Below are positions 33,943-42,690 of a stretch of DNA of 64,000 nt, piece after piece. Source of the stretch: Pseudogulbenkiania subflava DSM 22618 (lineage in GTDB: Bacteria > Pseudomonadota > Gammaproteobacteria > Burkholderiales > Chromobacteriaceae); NCBI RefSeq assembly GCF_900177275.1, contig NZ_FXAG01000010.1, forward strand, positions 62,001-126,000. The letters are read 5' to 3'. Position numbers and translations under genes: made by a program. The notes below the pieces were generated by a model. It had not been told where the DNA came from and did no database searches. It saw nothing but the letters and a program-made list of their open reading frames with translations. The first letter of the stretch is position 1. Every line of letters starts with the position of its first letter.

Positions 33943-35646
33943 TCAGGCTTCCTGCGGCTGCGCCTGGCTCGGCTTCACCGGCGCCGGGGAGGGGGCCGGC
34001 TCGGCGCCGTTCACCTGGCGGTAGAACGCGATCAGCTTGGCGGTCGAGCTGTCGTGCTCGGCCGGGCCACACTTGCCGGACAGCTCGGCGTGGATGGTCT
34101 TGGCGAGCTGTTTGCCCAGCTCCACCCCCCACTGGTCGAAGCTGTTGATGCCCCAGATCGCGCCCTGCACGAAGATCTTGTGCTCGTAGAGCGCGATCAG
34201 CGCGCCGAGGTGGCGCGGGTCGAGCCGGCTCATGAGCAGGGTGTTGGTGGGGCGGTTGCCGCCGAACACCTTGTGCGGCACCAGCTTTTCCAGCGCCTCG
34301 CCCTTTAGTCCCTGCGCCGTCAGTTCGGCGCGCACCTCGTCGGCGGTCTTGCCGCGCATGAAGGCCTCGGCCTGGGCGAACAGGTTGGCGAGCAGGATCT
34401 CGTGGTGGCCGGGCAGCGAGCTGCGGTTCTCCAGCGAGGCGATCAGGTCGATCGGCGAGGTGTGGGTGCCCTGGTGCAACAGCTGGAAGAAGGCGTGCTG
34501 GCCGTTGATGCCGGTCTCGCCCCAGATGATCGGCGCCGTTTCGAAGTCCACCGGCTGGCCGTCGCGCATCGTCTGCTTGCCGTTCGATTCCATGTCGAGC
34601 TGCTGGATGAAGGCCGGCAGGCGGTGCAGGTACTGGTCGTAGGGCGCGATCACATGGCTGCCGCCGCCGTAGAAGTTGATGTACCAGATGCCGATCAGCG
34701 CCAGGATCACCGGCATGTTGGCTTCCAGAGGCGCGTTGCGGAAATGCTGGTCCATGCCGTGTGCGCCGTCCAAGAGTTCGAGGAAGCTTTCCTCGCCCAG
34801 GTACAGCATGATCGGCAGGCCGATGGCTGACCACAGGCTGAAGCGGCCGCCCACCCAGTCCCAGAATTCGAACATATTGGCCGGGTCGATGCCGAACTCG
34901 GCCACCGCCTGCTTGTTGGTCGATACCGCGACGAAATGCTTGGCCACCGCCGCCTCGTCGCGCGCCTGGCGCAGGAACCACTCGCGCGCGGTCAGTGCGT
35001 TGGTCAGGGTTTCCTGGGTGGTGAAGGTCTTCGATTCGATCACGAACAGCGTGGTCTCGGGATGCACGCGCTTGAGCGTCTCCTTGAGTTGCGAGCTGTC
35101 GACGTTGGAGACGAAGTGCATGTTCATGCGCGGGTGGGCGTAGGGGCGCAGCGCCTGGCACACCATCAGCGGGCCCAGGTCCGAGCCGCCGATGCCGATG
35201 TTGACGATGTCGGTGATCGGCTGGCGGGTGTAGCCCAGCCACTCGCCGTTCCTGACCGCCTGGCTGAAGCGGCCCATGCGCTCGAGCACCGAGTTGACCT
35301 TGGGCATGACGTCCTCGCCGTCGACCAGGATCGGGGTGTCGGCGCGGTTGCGTAAGGCCACGTGCAGCACGGCGCGGCTCTCGGTGACGTTGATCTTCTC
35401 GCCTTGGAACATGGCCTCGATCTGCTCCGGCAGTCCGGCTTCTTCGGCCAACTGCAACAGCAGGGTCAGGGTCTGGTCGCTGATGCGGTTCTTGGAGTAG
35501 TCGAGCGTCAGCCCTTCGGCTTGCAGCCAGTAGCGTTCGGCGCGCTCGGGGTCGGCGGCGAACAGCTCGCGCATGTGCCAGTCGCGCGCGCGCGAAAAGT
35601 GGTTCCACAGGGTGCGCCAGGCCGGCAGTTGGGTGAGCTTGCTCAC
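33943..35646 (-). CDS. pgi: Glucose-6-phosphate isomerase
   Basis: 567 residues: [27 protein letters not shown], the signature [11 protein letters not shown]...GMDQHF, catalytic Glu in the [19 protein letters not shown] block and Lys/Arg in [18 protein letters not shown]. It interconverts glucose-6-P and fructose-6-P. It is longer than the usual about 550 by a Pro/Ala/Gln tail ([18 protein letters not shown]). It carries a GTTGGCCGAAG copy (35442-35452, in the coding sense). The start at 35646 follows AAGGAGTGTACTGTGAGC-like sequence. Confidence 0.97.
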   Translation of the reverse strand: MSKLTQLPAWRTLWNHFSRARDWHMRELFAADPERAERYWLQAEGLTLDYSKNRISDQTLTLLLQLAEEAGLPEQIEAMFQGEKINVTESRAVLHVALRNRADTPILVDGEDVMPKVNSVLERMGRFSQAVRNGEWLGYTRQPITDIVNIGIGGSDLGPLMVCQALRPYAHPRMNMHFVSNVDSSQLKETLKRVHPETTLFVIESKTFTTQETLTNALTAREWFLRQARDEAAVAKHFVAVSTNKQAVAEFGIDPANMFEFWDWVGGRFSLWSAIGLPIMLYLGEESFLELLDGAHGMDQHFRNAPLEANMPVILALIGIWYINFYGGGSHVIAPYDQYLHRLPAFIQQLDMESNGKQTMRDGQPVDFETAPIIWGETGINGQHAFFQLLHQGTHTSPIDLIASLENRSSLPGHHEILLANLFAQAEAFMRGKTADEVRAELTAQGLKGEALEKLVPHKVFGGNRPTNTLLMSRLDPRHLGALIALYEHKIFVQGAIWGINSFDQWGVELGKQLAKTIHAELSGKCGPAEHDSSTAKLIAFYRQVNGAEPAPSPAPVKPSQAQPQEA

Positions 35647-35698
35647 AGTACACTCCTTGAGTTTGGACGTTTCGACACGAGTCGGATAACCATCACAT

Positions 35699-35862
35699 TA
35701 AGAGCCCGGACTGGCCATCGGACCAGTCCGGTTTTATCGCTGCTTTAGAGTCGCGAACAAAACCCAGTGCAACGATCTTGGCTAGGCGCGCGGCCGCAGA
35801 CAGTACACGTAGTACGGCAAGGCCGCGCAACAACGCCAAGAGGGTTTTGTTAGTGGCTCTTA
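35699..35862. repeat. Third large palindrome between pgi and the porin gene
   Basis: Outer arms TAAGAGCC (35699-35706) and GGCTCTTA (35855-35862). Nested arms AACAAAACCC/GGGTTTTGTT, CTTGGC/GCCAAG and GCGCGGCC/GGCCGCGC lead to the centre CAGTAC-ACGTA-GTACGG. Inside the left arm is a separate terminator-like hairpin CCGGACTGG...CCAGTCCGG-TTTT (35706-35735). The porin stop codon TAA (35862-35860) is part of the right outer arm. The core style matches the other GTAC-core palindromes. Confidence 0.75.
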
Positions 35863-36912
35863 GAAGCCGTGGTGCATGCCGATCACCAGCTCGCTGCTGG
35901 CACGGTCATCGCTGCTGACCTTGCTGTGCAGGTATTCCGCCAGCAGCGCGGTGCGTTTGGAGAGGTCGTAGCTGGTGCCCAGCACGAACTCGTTGCGGTG
36001 CTTGTCGTTGACGTACTGGTAGTTGTTGGTGCGCAGCACCGAAGCGCGCAGCGCCAACCGGTCCGGCTTGTACTCGGCCAGCAGCATCAGGCTCTTCATG
36101 GCGACGGGATCGGCCGGCACCACGAAGGACGTGCTGCTGCCGGTGAGCGCCCCCGGGGTGGTGGCCGAGAGCCGGGAATGGTTGTATTCCGCCGCCAGCG
36201 TCAGTCCCTGCAACGGAGTGATCTTGCCGGCTGCCACCCAATCGTCGGCGTGGCCGACGTTCACGAAGGGCGCCGTGGCGTTGTTGACTAGGTCCTGGCG
36301 CTGATAGCCGGCGTGCAGGCCGTAATTGGCGCCTTCGAAGTTGCCCCCCAGCGCCCAGGCGTTGCCGGCCGCGCTGCCCGAGCCCTTCTCGCCGGCCGCC
36401 CAACTGGCGGCGGCGTTGAACTGGCCGAACTTGGGCGTTTCGTACTTGATTGCCCCTTTCGAGTTGCCGGCATCGCTCAGCCCCAGCACGCCGCCGACGC
36501 CGCGGTCCGGACCGTGGTCGCCCAGGTCGAAGAAGTTGGCTTTCCAGTAGCCGTCACCGTAGGCATCGATGCCGTGCCCCAGCTTGACCGCGCCGAACGC
36601 GCCCGACAGGCCGACGAAGGTATCGCCGGAGGCAAAGGTATCGCCGGCCTGGCCGCCGTCGATGTGCACGTTGTTGTTCATCTGCCAGATGGCCTTGAGG
36701 CCGTCGCCAAGGTCTTCGCTGCCGACGAAGTCGATTTCAGAACCGAAGTCCTTCACACCGTTCACATGGGTGCCGTCGACGTTGCTCTTGCGCTGCAGGC
36801 CGCCTTCCATCTTGCCGATGATGCTGACGTCCGCCAGCGCGGCGCCGGAAAACAGCGACAGCACGGCCGAAGCCAGCACGACGTTTTTCACGTTCATGAT
36901 TTTGGTTTTCAT
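35860..36912 (-). CDS. Gram-negative outer-membrane porin
   Basis: 350 residues: signal peptide (NVVLASAVLSLFSGAALA, cleavage before DVSIIG), then an OmpC/PorB-type 16-strand barrel pattern: FVGSEDLGDGLKAIWQMNN, TFVGLSGAFGAVKLGH and a C-terminal LVIGMHHGF ending in Phe, required for barrel assembly. It forms a diffusion pore typical of betaproteobacteria. ATG 36912 with GGAGGAGAAAG upstream is chosen over in-frame 36969. It overlaps the palindrome at its stop. Confidence 0.93.
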   Translation of the reverse strand: MKTKIMNVKNVVLASAVLSLFSGAALADVSIIGKMEGGLQRKSNVDGTHVNGVKDFGSEIDFVGSEDLGDGLKAIWQMNNNVHIDGGQAGDTFASGDTFVGLSGAFGAVKLGHGIDAYGDGYWKANFFDLGDHGPDRGVGGVLGLSDAGNSKGAIKYETPKFGQFNAAASWAAGEKGSGSAAGNAWALGGNFEGANYGLHAGYQRQDLVNNATAPFVNVGHADDWVAAGKITPLQGLTLAAEYNHSRLSATTPGALTGSSTSFVVPADPVAMKSLMLLAEYKPDRLALRASVLRTNNYQYVNDKHRNEFVLGTSYDLSKRTALLAEYLHSKVSSDDRASSELVIGMHHGF

Positions 36913-37038
36913 CTTTCTCCTCCACTCTTTTTTTAAAGGCACTGCGTCATGCGGGCTCTTGCCCATCATTTCTTGTGTTCGAACAAACGCTCCCTGATTT
37001 CTTGTCCGTCATGGCCCGGTCTGTCCGGCGGCGGGGTG

Positions 37039-37845
37039 TCACGCCTCGGGGAAGGTCAGCCCCAGCGCCAGACTGATCTGGCGCGCCACCCCGGCCTCGT
37101 CGTGGTGGCCGGCCTCGGCTATCTCGGGCAGCAGGGCGGACAGGCGCGGGCTGGCGTTGGCCATGCGGAACGGGTGGCCGACGCTTTGCAGCATCTCCAC
37201 GTCGTTGAGGCCGTCGCCGAACGCCGCGCAGTGCGCCGGCGCCACGTCCAGGCGTGCCAGCAGACGCGTCAGCGCGCGGCCCTTGCTGACGCCGGGAGCC
37301 ATCACTTCGAGGTAGTCGGGGCGCGAGTAGGTCAGCGCCAGCGCGCTGCCGAAACGCTGGCGGATCACGGCCTCGATCTCGGCCAGGCGCGCCGGCGGGG
37401 CGGTGTACATCAACTTGGCCACGCCCTCGCCGGAGTGCTGCGACAGGTCGTCGCACTGCCGGGAAAAACCGGTTTCGGCGTCGCGGTGAACGTAGCCGTC
37501 GTGCAGACAGCACAGCCCGCCGTCGTCCAGGTACAGGCTCAAGCGGGTGCCGTACGCGAACTCCGGCTGCACCAGCGCGCGAACATGCTCGGCGGACACA
37601 TCGTCGGCGTACAGCAGGGTGCCGTCGCCGCCGTGGACGCGGGCGCCGTTCGAGGTGATCAGGCTGATCGGCAGCTCCAGTGCGGCGGTTAGGCGCTGCA
37701 CGTCGAGCACGTGACGGCCGGTGGCGATGATCAGGTGCACGCCGCGCGCGGCGGCGGCGCGCAGGGTGGCGGCGGTGAACGGCGTGATGGTCTCGCGGGC
37801 ATCCAGCAGGGTGCCGTCGAGATCGGAGGCGATCGCAGCGTACAT
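37039..37845 (-). CDS. Cof-type HAD-IIB sugar phosphatase
   Basis: 268 residues: motif I ASDLDGTLLDA, motif II IATGRH, ITSNGARV, Lys in GVSKGRALTRL (motif III) and GDGLNDVEML (motif IV), with a C2B cap. These phosphatases act on sugar phosphates or pyridoxal phosphate. It is the last gene after the sugar ABC transporter and kinase. The start may be ATG 37845 (chosen) or GTG 37857, which would overlap the kinase stop. Confidence 0.9.
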   Translation of the reverse strand: MYAAIASDLDGTLLDARETITPFTAATLRAAAARGVHLIIATGRHVLDVQRLTAALELPISLITSNGARVHGGDGTLLYADDVSAEHVRALVQPEFAYGTRLSLYLDDGGLCCLHDGYVHRDAETGFSRQCDDLSQHSGEGVAKLMYTAPPARLAEIEAVIRQRFGSALALTYSRPDYLEVMAPGVSKGRALTRLLARLDVAPAHCAAFGDGLNDVEMLQSVGHPFRMANASPRLSALLPEIAEAGHHDEAGVARQISLALGLTFPEA

Positions 37846-37853
37846 GGCGGTTC

Positions 37854-38798
37854 TCACAGGGCTAGGTCGGGGTGGGGCGAGGCGTGCGGCGCCTCGCGTC
37901 GGCTCAGCAGGGCGTCCACTTCGGCGCGGCTCGGCGGGTGCGCGCCGGCACGCTGGCAGGCGGCCGCGGCGGTGGCGGCGGCGAAGGGCAGCGCGTCCGC
38001 CGTGGCCGGTTGTTCGAGCGTGGCCACGATCCAGCCCGCCAGGCTGGCGTCGCCGGCGCCGACGGTATCGGCCACCGTCACCTTGACGGCCGGCTGGTGC
38101 GTCGCCTGCTGCGCGGTGAGCAGGCGCAGGCCCTGGGCGCCCTCGGTGTAGAGGATGCGCAGCGTCGGGTTCCAGTCGAGCAGGGTGGCGAGCGCGGCCT
38201 CGGTGCTGCAGTCGGGCAGCAGCTGCGCCAGGTCCTCGTCGGATACCTTGATGTCGTTGGCGAGGCGGACCATTTCCTCGAAGGTGGCGCGGTAAGCGCC
38301 GTCCATCAGGTTGCGCCAGTTGGGGTCGAAGGTGATGCGCTTGCCGGCGGCGCGGGCGGTGCGGGCGATCTCCAGCAGCCGGCCCGCCAGCGGCGCGCGC
38401 GCCAGGCTGATGGAGCCGAAGTGGACCACCTCGGCCGCCTCCAGCCAGCCTTCCGGCAATTGTTCCGGGTCGAACGCCAGATCGGCCGAGTCGCCGCCGG
38501 CGAAGAAGTAGCGCGGCGGATGCTGCGACGGCACCAGCGCCAGGAACGGCGGCTTGGCGGCGCGCTGCAGAAAGCGCGGGTCGAGCCCGATGGCCAGGGT
38601 TGCTTCGGCCAACTCGTCGCCCAGATCGTCCTCGCTCACCGCGCCGGCGAAGGCCGCCGGCACGCCCAGGCTGGCGACGGCGCGCGCCACGTTCCAGCAG
38701 GCGCCGCCGACGCGGCTCGCCCAGACGCCGGGAGCGGTTTGCAGAAAGTCGGTGAGCGCCTCACCGAACACGACCACGCGGGGCAGTGGCTTCGTCAT
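37854..38798 (-). CDS. PfkB-family sugar kinase (fructokinase-like)
   Basis: 314 residues: N-terminal FGEALTDFLQTAPGVWASRVGGACWNVARAVASLG with the GG sugar-binding signature split across residues 12-45, FDPNWRN (fructokinase-type), and the C-terminal PfkB signature DTVGAGDASLAGW with the catalytic Asp. It likely phosphorylates the sugar imported by the neighbouring ABC system; FDPNWR favours fructose over ribose but is not proof. It carries GTTGGCCGAAG at 38603-38613 in the coding sense. ATG 38798 has TAAGGAT upstream; 38813 is an alternative. Confidence 0.88.
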   Translation of the reverse strand: MTKPLPRVVVFGEALTDFLQTAPGVWASRVGGACWNVARAVASLGVPAAFAGAVSEDDLGDELAEATLAIGLDPRFLQRAAKPPFLALVPSQHPPRYFFAGGDSADLAFDPEQLPEGWLEAAEVVHFGSISLARAPLAGRLLEIARTARAAGKRITFDPNWRNLMDGAYRATFEEMVRLANDIKVSDEDLAQLLPDCSTEAALATLLDWNPTLRILYTEGAQGLRLLTAQQATHQPAVKVTVADTVGAGDASLAGWIVATLEQPATADALPFAAATAAAACQRAGAHPPSRAEVDALLSRREAPHASPHPDLAL

Positions 38799-38817
38799 AT
38801 CCTTACTCCACATCGAA

Positions 38818-39846
38818 TCAGTTGAGGCCGCTTTGTTTCTGGCGCCATTTGTCCAGCATCACCGCCAGCACGATCACCGCGCCCTTGGCCACGTACTGCC
38901 AGAACGAGGAGACGCCGAGGATGGTCAGGCCGTTGTTCATCACGCCGATGATCAGGGCACCGATCACGGTGCCCCAGATCGAGCCGACCCCGCCCATCAG
39001 GCTGGTGCCGCCCAGCACCACGGCGGCGATCGCGTCGAGCTCGTAGCCGGTGCCCCAGTTGCCGTTGGCGCCGTACAGGCGGCTGGCCGACATGGCGCCG
39101 GCCAGCCCCGCAAACAGACCGCTGATCGAATACACGAACAGCAGCACCCGGTTCACCTTGATGCCGGTGAGCCGCGCCGCCTGCGGGTTGCCGCCCACGG
39201 CGTAGATGTGCAGGCCGAGCACGGTGCGCTTGAGGATGAACCACGAGCCCACCACCACGGCGGCGGCGAGCCAGACCAGCCAGGGGATGGCGAACAGGTT
39301 GCCGTTGCCGATCCACTCGAAGCTCGGGATGTCGCTGTTGAGCACCGTGGTGCCGTCGGCGAACAGGTAGGCCGCGCCGCGCAGCGCGGTCATGGTGCCC
39401 AGCGTCACCACGAAGGGATTGATGCCGAGCATGGCCACCATCGAGCCGTTGAGCACGCCCATCGCCAGGCCGGCCACGATGAAGGCGGGCAGGGCGAGCA
39501 GGGGGGCGTGGCCGGGCAGCGAGGTCAGCATGCCGAGCACCGCCGCCACCGCCAGCATCGAGCCCACCGAGAGGTCGATGCCGGCGGTGAGGATGACGAA
39601 GGTCATGCCGGAGGCCAGCACCAGGTTGATCGAGGTCTGGCGCAGGATGTTGAGGCTGTTGTCCAGCGTCACGAAATTGGTGCTGCCGTCCTCGCTGAAG
39701 TGCAGCGTGAGCAGATAGAAGGCGGCGTACAGCACGACCAGTACCGGCAGCATGCCGACCTTGCTGTAGAGCCGGCCCAGGCTGAAGCCGGCCGGTTTCG
39801 GCGCGGCGAGCAGGCCGGCCGGGGAATTCGGGCTCGAAGTAGTCAT
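38818..39846 (-). CDS. Sugar ABC transporter permease (RbsC/FrcC type)
   Basis: 342 residues, about ten hydrophobic segments, with the RbsC-family core LASGMTFVILTAGIDLSVGSMLA, GINPFVVTLGTM, GLHIYAVGGNPQAARLTGI and IAAVVLGGTSLMGGVGSIWGT. It is the membrane channel of a ribose/fructose/xylose-type importer. Its position between ATPase and kinase resembles the frcBCAK fructose systems of rhizobia, but ribose cannot be excluded. Confidence 0.93.
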   Translation of the reverse strand: MTTSSPNSPAGLLAAPKPAGFSLGRLYSKVGMLPVLVVLYAAFYLLTLHFSEDGSTNFVTLDNSLNILRQTSINLVLASGMTFVILTAGIDLSVGSMLAVAAVLGMLTSLPGHAPLLALPAFIVAGLAMGVLNGSMVAMLGINPFVVTLGTMTALRGAAYLFADGTTVLNSDIPSFEWIGNGNLFAIPWLVWLAAAVVVGSWFILKRTVLGLHIYAVGGNPQAARLTGIKVNRVLLFVYSISGLFAGLAGAMSASRLYGANGNWGTGYELDAIAAVVLGGTSLMGGVGSIWGTVIGALIIGVMNNGLTILGVSSFWQYVAKGAVIVLAVMLDKWRQKQSGLN

Positions 39847-39874
39847 CGCTTGTCTCCTTGGTTTGTCTTGTGCG

Positions 39875-41368
39875 TCAGGCCGCCTCGTGGGTGGCGAGCG
39901 TCATGATGGCTTCCTGGGTCACGGCCTCGCCCGCCAGTTCGCCGGCGAGACTGCCTTCGCGCATCACCAGCACGCGGTGGCACAGCCCGATCACTTCGGG
40001 CAGCTCGCTGGAGATGCAGATCACCGCCACCCCCTGCGCCGCCAGCTCGTGGACGATGCGGTAAATCTCCACTTTGGCGCCGATGTCGACACCGCGCGTG
40101 GGCTCGTCGAGGATCAGTACCTTGGGCTTGATCGCCAGCCAGCGCGCCAGGAGCAGCTTCTGCTGGTTGCCGCCGGACAGGCCGCCGACGATGCCCTCGG
40201 TGCCGGACACCTTGACCGCGAGCCGGTCGATGGCCTGCTGCGTCAGCTTCTTCAGCGCCGGGTGGTCGAGCACGCCGGCGCGCGCATGGCGGCCCAGCAC
40301 GTTCATGGTGGTGTTGGCGGTGGCCGAGAGCTGCAGGAACAGGCCCTGGCCCTTGCGGTCTTCCGGCAGGTAGCCGATGCCGAGGCGGATGGCGTCGAGC
40401 GGCTCGCGGATGTCGACTTCCTGACCGTCGAGCAGGATGCGCCCGCCGCTTCTGGCGTCGGCGCCGAAGATCAGGCGCGCCAGTTCGGTACGGCCGGCGC
40501 CGACCAGCCCGGCCAGCCCCAGCACCTCGCCGGCGTGTACCTTGAACGAGGCCGGGCGCACCCGGTGGCTCCCCAGGTTCTGCACCTCGAGCCGTACCGG
40601 CCCGGCGCCGGCCTCGCTCTTGTGCTGGTAGAAGTCGTCGAGCGGACGCCCGACCATCATCTGCACCAGCTTCTGCGGCGAGCTCTCGGCGCGCGTCATG
40701 CTGCCGACGTAGCTGCCGTCGCGCAGCACCGCGATGCGGTCGGCCAGGCGGTTGACCTCTTCCATGCGGTGGCTGATGTAGATCAGCGCGATGCCGTCGT
40801 CGCGCAGCTGGCGGATCACCTCGAACAGCCGCTCGCTTTCGCGGTCGGACAGCGCGGCGGTCGGTTCGTCCAGGATCAGCACGCGGCTGTCGTGGATCAG
40901 GGCGCGGGCGATCTCCACCTGCTGCTGGTCGGCGATGCCCAGGCGGTGCGCCGGCGTGGTGGCCGAGAAGCGCGCGCCGAGACGGGCCAGCACCTCGTCG
41001 GCGCGGCGGTTCATGGCGTCGTGATCGACGCGGCCGAAACGGGCGCGCGGCTCGGCGCCCAGGAAGATGTTCTCGGCCACGGTGAGGTTGGGGGCGACCG
41101 CCAGTTCCTGGTAGATCAGGTTGATGCCGGCTGCGCGCGCGTCGGCCGGCGAGGCGATGCGCACCGGCTTGCCGTCCAGCCGGATCTCGCCCTCGTCCGG
41201 CTGGTAGACGCCGGACAGGATCTTCATCAGCGTGCTCTTGCCGGCGCCGTTCTCGCCCATCAGCGCCAGTACCTCGTGGCGGTAGGCGGTGAGCCGGACC
41301 TGGTCCAGCGCCTTGTTGGCGCCGAAGCGCTTGCCGATGCCCATCATTTCCAATGCGATCGAGCTCAT
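39875..41368 (-). CDS. Sugar ABC transporter ATPase (RbsA type, double ABC domain)
   Basis: 497 residues with two ABC modules: Walker [15 protein letters not shown], signature [15 protein letters not shown] and Walker [12 protein letters not shown] in the first. In the second, the degenerate Walker [13 protein letters not shown], signature [15 protein letters not shown] and Walker [13 protein letters not shown]. This is typical of CUT2 sugar importers. It is 29 bp from the permease gene and about 110 bp from the binding-protein gene. Confidence 0.94.
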   Translation of the reverse strand: MSSIALEMMGIGKRFGANKALDQVRLTAYRHEVLALMGENGAGKSTLMKILSGVYQPDEGEIRLDGKPVRIASPADARAAGINLIYQELAVAPNLTVAENIFLGAEPRARFGRVDHDAMNRRADEVLARLGARFSATTPAHRLGIADQQQVEIARALIHDSRVLILDEPTAALSDRESERLFEVIRQLRDDGIALIYISHRMEEVNRLADRIAVLRDGSYVGSMTRAESSPQKLVQMMVGRPLDDFYQHKSEAGAGPVRLEVQNLGSHRVRPASFKVHAGEVLGLAGLVGAGRTELARLIFGADARSGGRILLDGQEVDIREPLDAIRLGIGYLPEDRKGQGLFLQLSATANTTMNVLGRHARAGVLDHPALKKLTQQAIDRLAVKVSGTEGIVGGLSGGNQQKLLLARWLAIKPKVLILDEPTRGVDIGAKVEIYRIVHELAAQGVAVICISSELPEVIGLCHRVLVMREGSLAGELAGEAVTQEAIMTLATHEAA

Positions 41369-41479
41369 GACGACTCCTGTTCATCCCGCGGGATGACGGC
41401 GGAGGGGAAGGCACCCCTCCGCGTTGCTCGGGGCCGGTTCACGCCACGGCGGTCGAGACGCCGCGGCGCGCGCCGGGGC

Positions 41480-42421
41480 TCAGTGCTGGGTCCAGCCGGT
41501 GTAGCTGGCGACGTTGGCCTTGGTCACGGCCGGGGTCGGCAGCAGGGTCACCGGCTTGGCCGGCGGCTTGCCGTTGAGGATGTCGTAGCCGATCTGCACC
41601 GCCATGGTGGCCATGGTGTACGGGTTCTGCGCGGCCGAGACGGCGAACAGGCTCTTCTTGTCCTTGAGCGCCTTTTCGGCGTCCGGGGCGCCGTCCACCG
41701 CGGCGATCAGCTTCACGTCGCTGCGCCCGGCCTGCTTCACCGCCAGCTCGGCGCCGATGCCGGTGGGGTCGTTGATGGCGAACACGGCGTCGATCTTCTT
41801 GTGCGCGGTCAGCAGGTTGGCCATGGTTTCCATGCCGCCGTCGCGGCTGCCGCGGGCGTCCTGGTTGTCCGACAGCAGCTTGATGCCGGGGAAGCGGCCC
41901 AGCACCTGCTTGCAGCCGGCCACGCGCGCGCTGACGGCGGTCACCGGCGGGCCGTTGACGATCACCACGTTGCCCTTGCCGCCCAGTTGCTGTGCCATGA
42001 ACTTGCACGATTCCGCGCCGGCCATGGCGTTGTCGGACATCACCGTGGCGTCGGCGCCGAGCGCGCCGACGTCCACCGCCACCACGGCGATACCGGCGGC
42101 GCGGGCCTTCTTCAGCACCGGCTCGATACCCTTGGGATCGGAGGCGTTGACCAGGATCACGTCCACCTTGTTGGCGATGAAGTTCTCGATCTGGCCGACC
42201 TGGGTGTTGAGGTCGTACTTGCTGGAGACGGTAGTGACCTTGACGCCCGGGCCGCCGATCTTTTTGGCGGCATCCTCGGCGCCCTTGCCGATGGCGACGA
42301 AGAACGGGTTGGCAAGATCGCCCACGGCGACGCCGACCGATTTCAGCGGACGGGCGGCGAAGGAGGGGGCGGCGAGGCCGGCCAGTACGGCGGCGGTCAG
42401 GACGGTGTAGCGAAGGTTCAT
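41480..42421 (-). CDS. Periplasmic sugar-binding protein (RbsB type)
   Basis: 313 residues: signal peptide (LTAAVLAGLAAPSFAA, about 7-22), then a type I periplasmic-binding fold: NPFFVAIGKGAEDAAKK, IENFIANKVDVILVNASDP, VVAVDVGALGADATV and FAINDPTGIGAELAVKQAG. It binds the sugar for the ABC importer. A HexR-like palindrome lies about 165 bp upstream of its start, which opens the binding protein-ATPase-permease-kinase-phosphatase operon. Confidence 0.92.
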   Translation of the reverse strand: MNLRYTVLTAAVLAGLAAPSFAARPLKSVGVAVGDLANPFFVAIGKGAEDAAKKIGGPGVKVTTVSSKYDLNTQVGQIENFIANKVDVILVNASDPKGIEPVLKKARAAGIAVVAVDVGALGADATVMSDNAMAGAESCKFMAQQLGGKGNVVIVNGPPVTAVSARVAGCKQVLGRFPGIKLLSDNQDARGSRDGGMETMANLLTAHKKIDAVFAINDPTGIGAELAVKQAGRSDVKLIAAVDGAPDAEKALKDKKSLFAVSAAQNPYTMATMAVQIGYDILNGKPPAKPVTLLPTPAVTKANVASYTGWTQH

Positions 42422-42609
42422 GGTGTGTCTCCGTGTCGTGTGTTGTGTGTGGTGCTACAGCTGAACGTACTTTTGCTACAAGGTGATGGCATTGGCGCGC
42501 CGCGTGGTTGGCGCGTCAGCGGAACTTTTTGGGCGAAATCCTCCCCCTGGCGCCGCGGAGGGTGCCCTTTCGATGCGAATTGGGTGTAGTTAAACTACGT
42601 CTTGGGCCG
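42422..42609. promoter_or_regulatory. Promoter region of the sugar ABC operon
   Basis: About 190 bp upstream of the binding-protein gene. It contains TTGTAGCAAAAGTACG on the minus strand (about 42465-42481) and the HexR-like palindrome at 42585-42599. I could not define -10/-35 boxes with confidence. Confidence 0.45.
42585..42599. promoter_or_regulatory. HexR-like operator upstream of the sugar ABC operon
   Basis: TGTAGT-TAA-ACTACG, one base off the TGTAGT-N3-ACTACA palindrome found at pyk. It sits between the fruA terminator and the ABC operon promoter. Confidence 0.5.
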
Positions 42610-42656
42610 AAAAAAAGGCCGCAGCCAGTCCCCGCCGCCCGCCGCCCGGCTTGGCC
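42610..42656 (-). terminator. Terminator of the fruBKA operon
   Basis: On the minus strand GGCCAAGCC (near 42656) can pair, with a small bulge, to GGCTGCGGCC, followed by a run of seven T (42616-42610). A nested CCCGGC-CAA-GCCGGG hairpin competes. It is placed just after the fruA stop. Confidence 0.65.
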
Positions 42657-42690
42657 GGGTCGGGAGGGCGGGGCGGTCGGGTCGACCGGA

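Noticed and set aside
39863-42589. 908-residue plus-strand open frame opposite the sugar ABC operon
   Set aside because: Antisense to RbsA- and RbsB-type genes with clear motifs; repetitive V/A/D/G/H composition.
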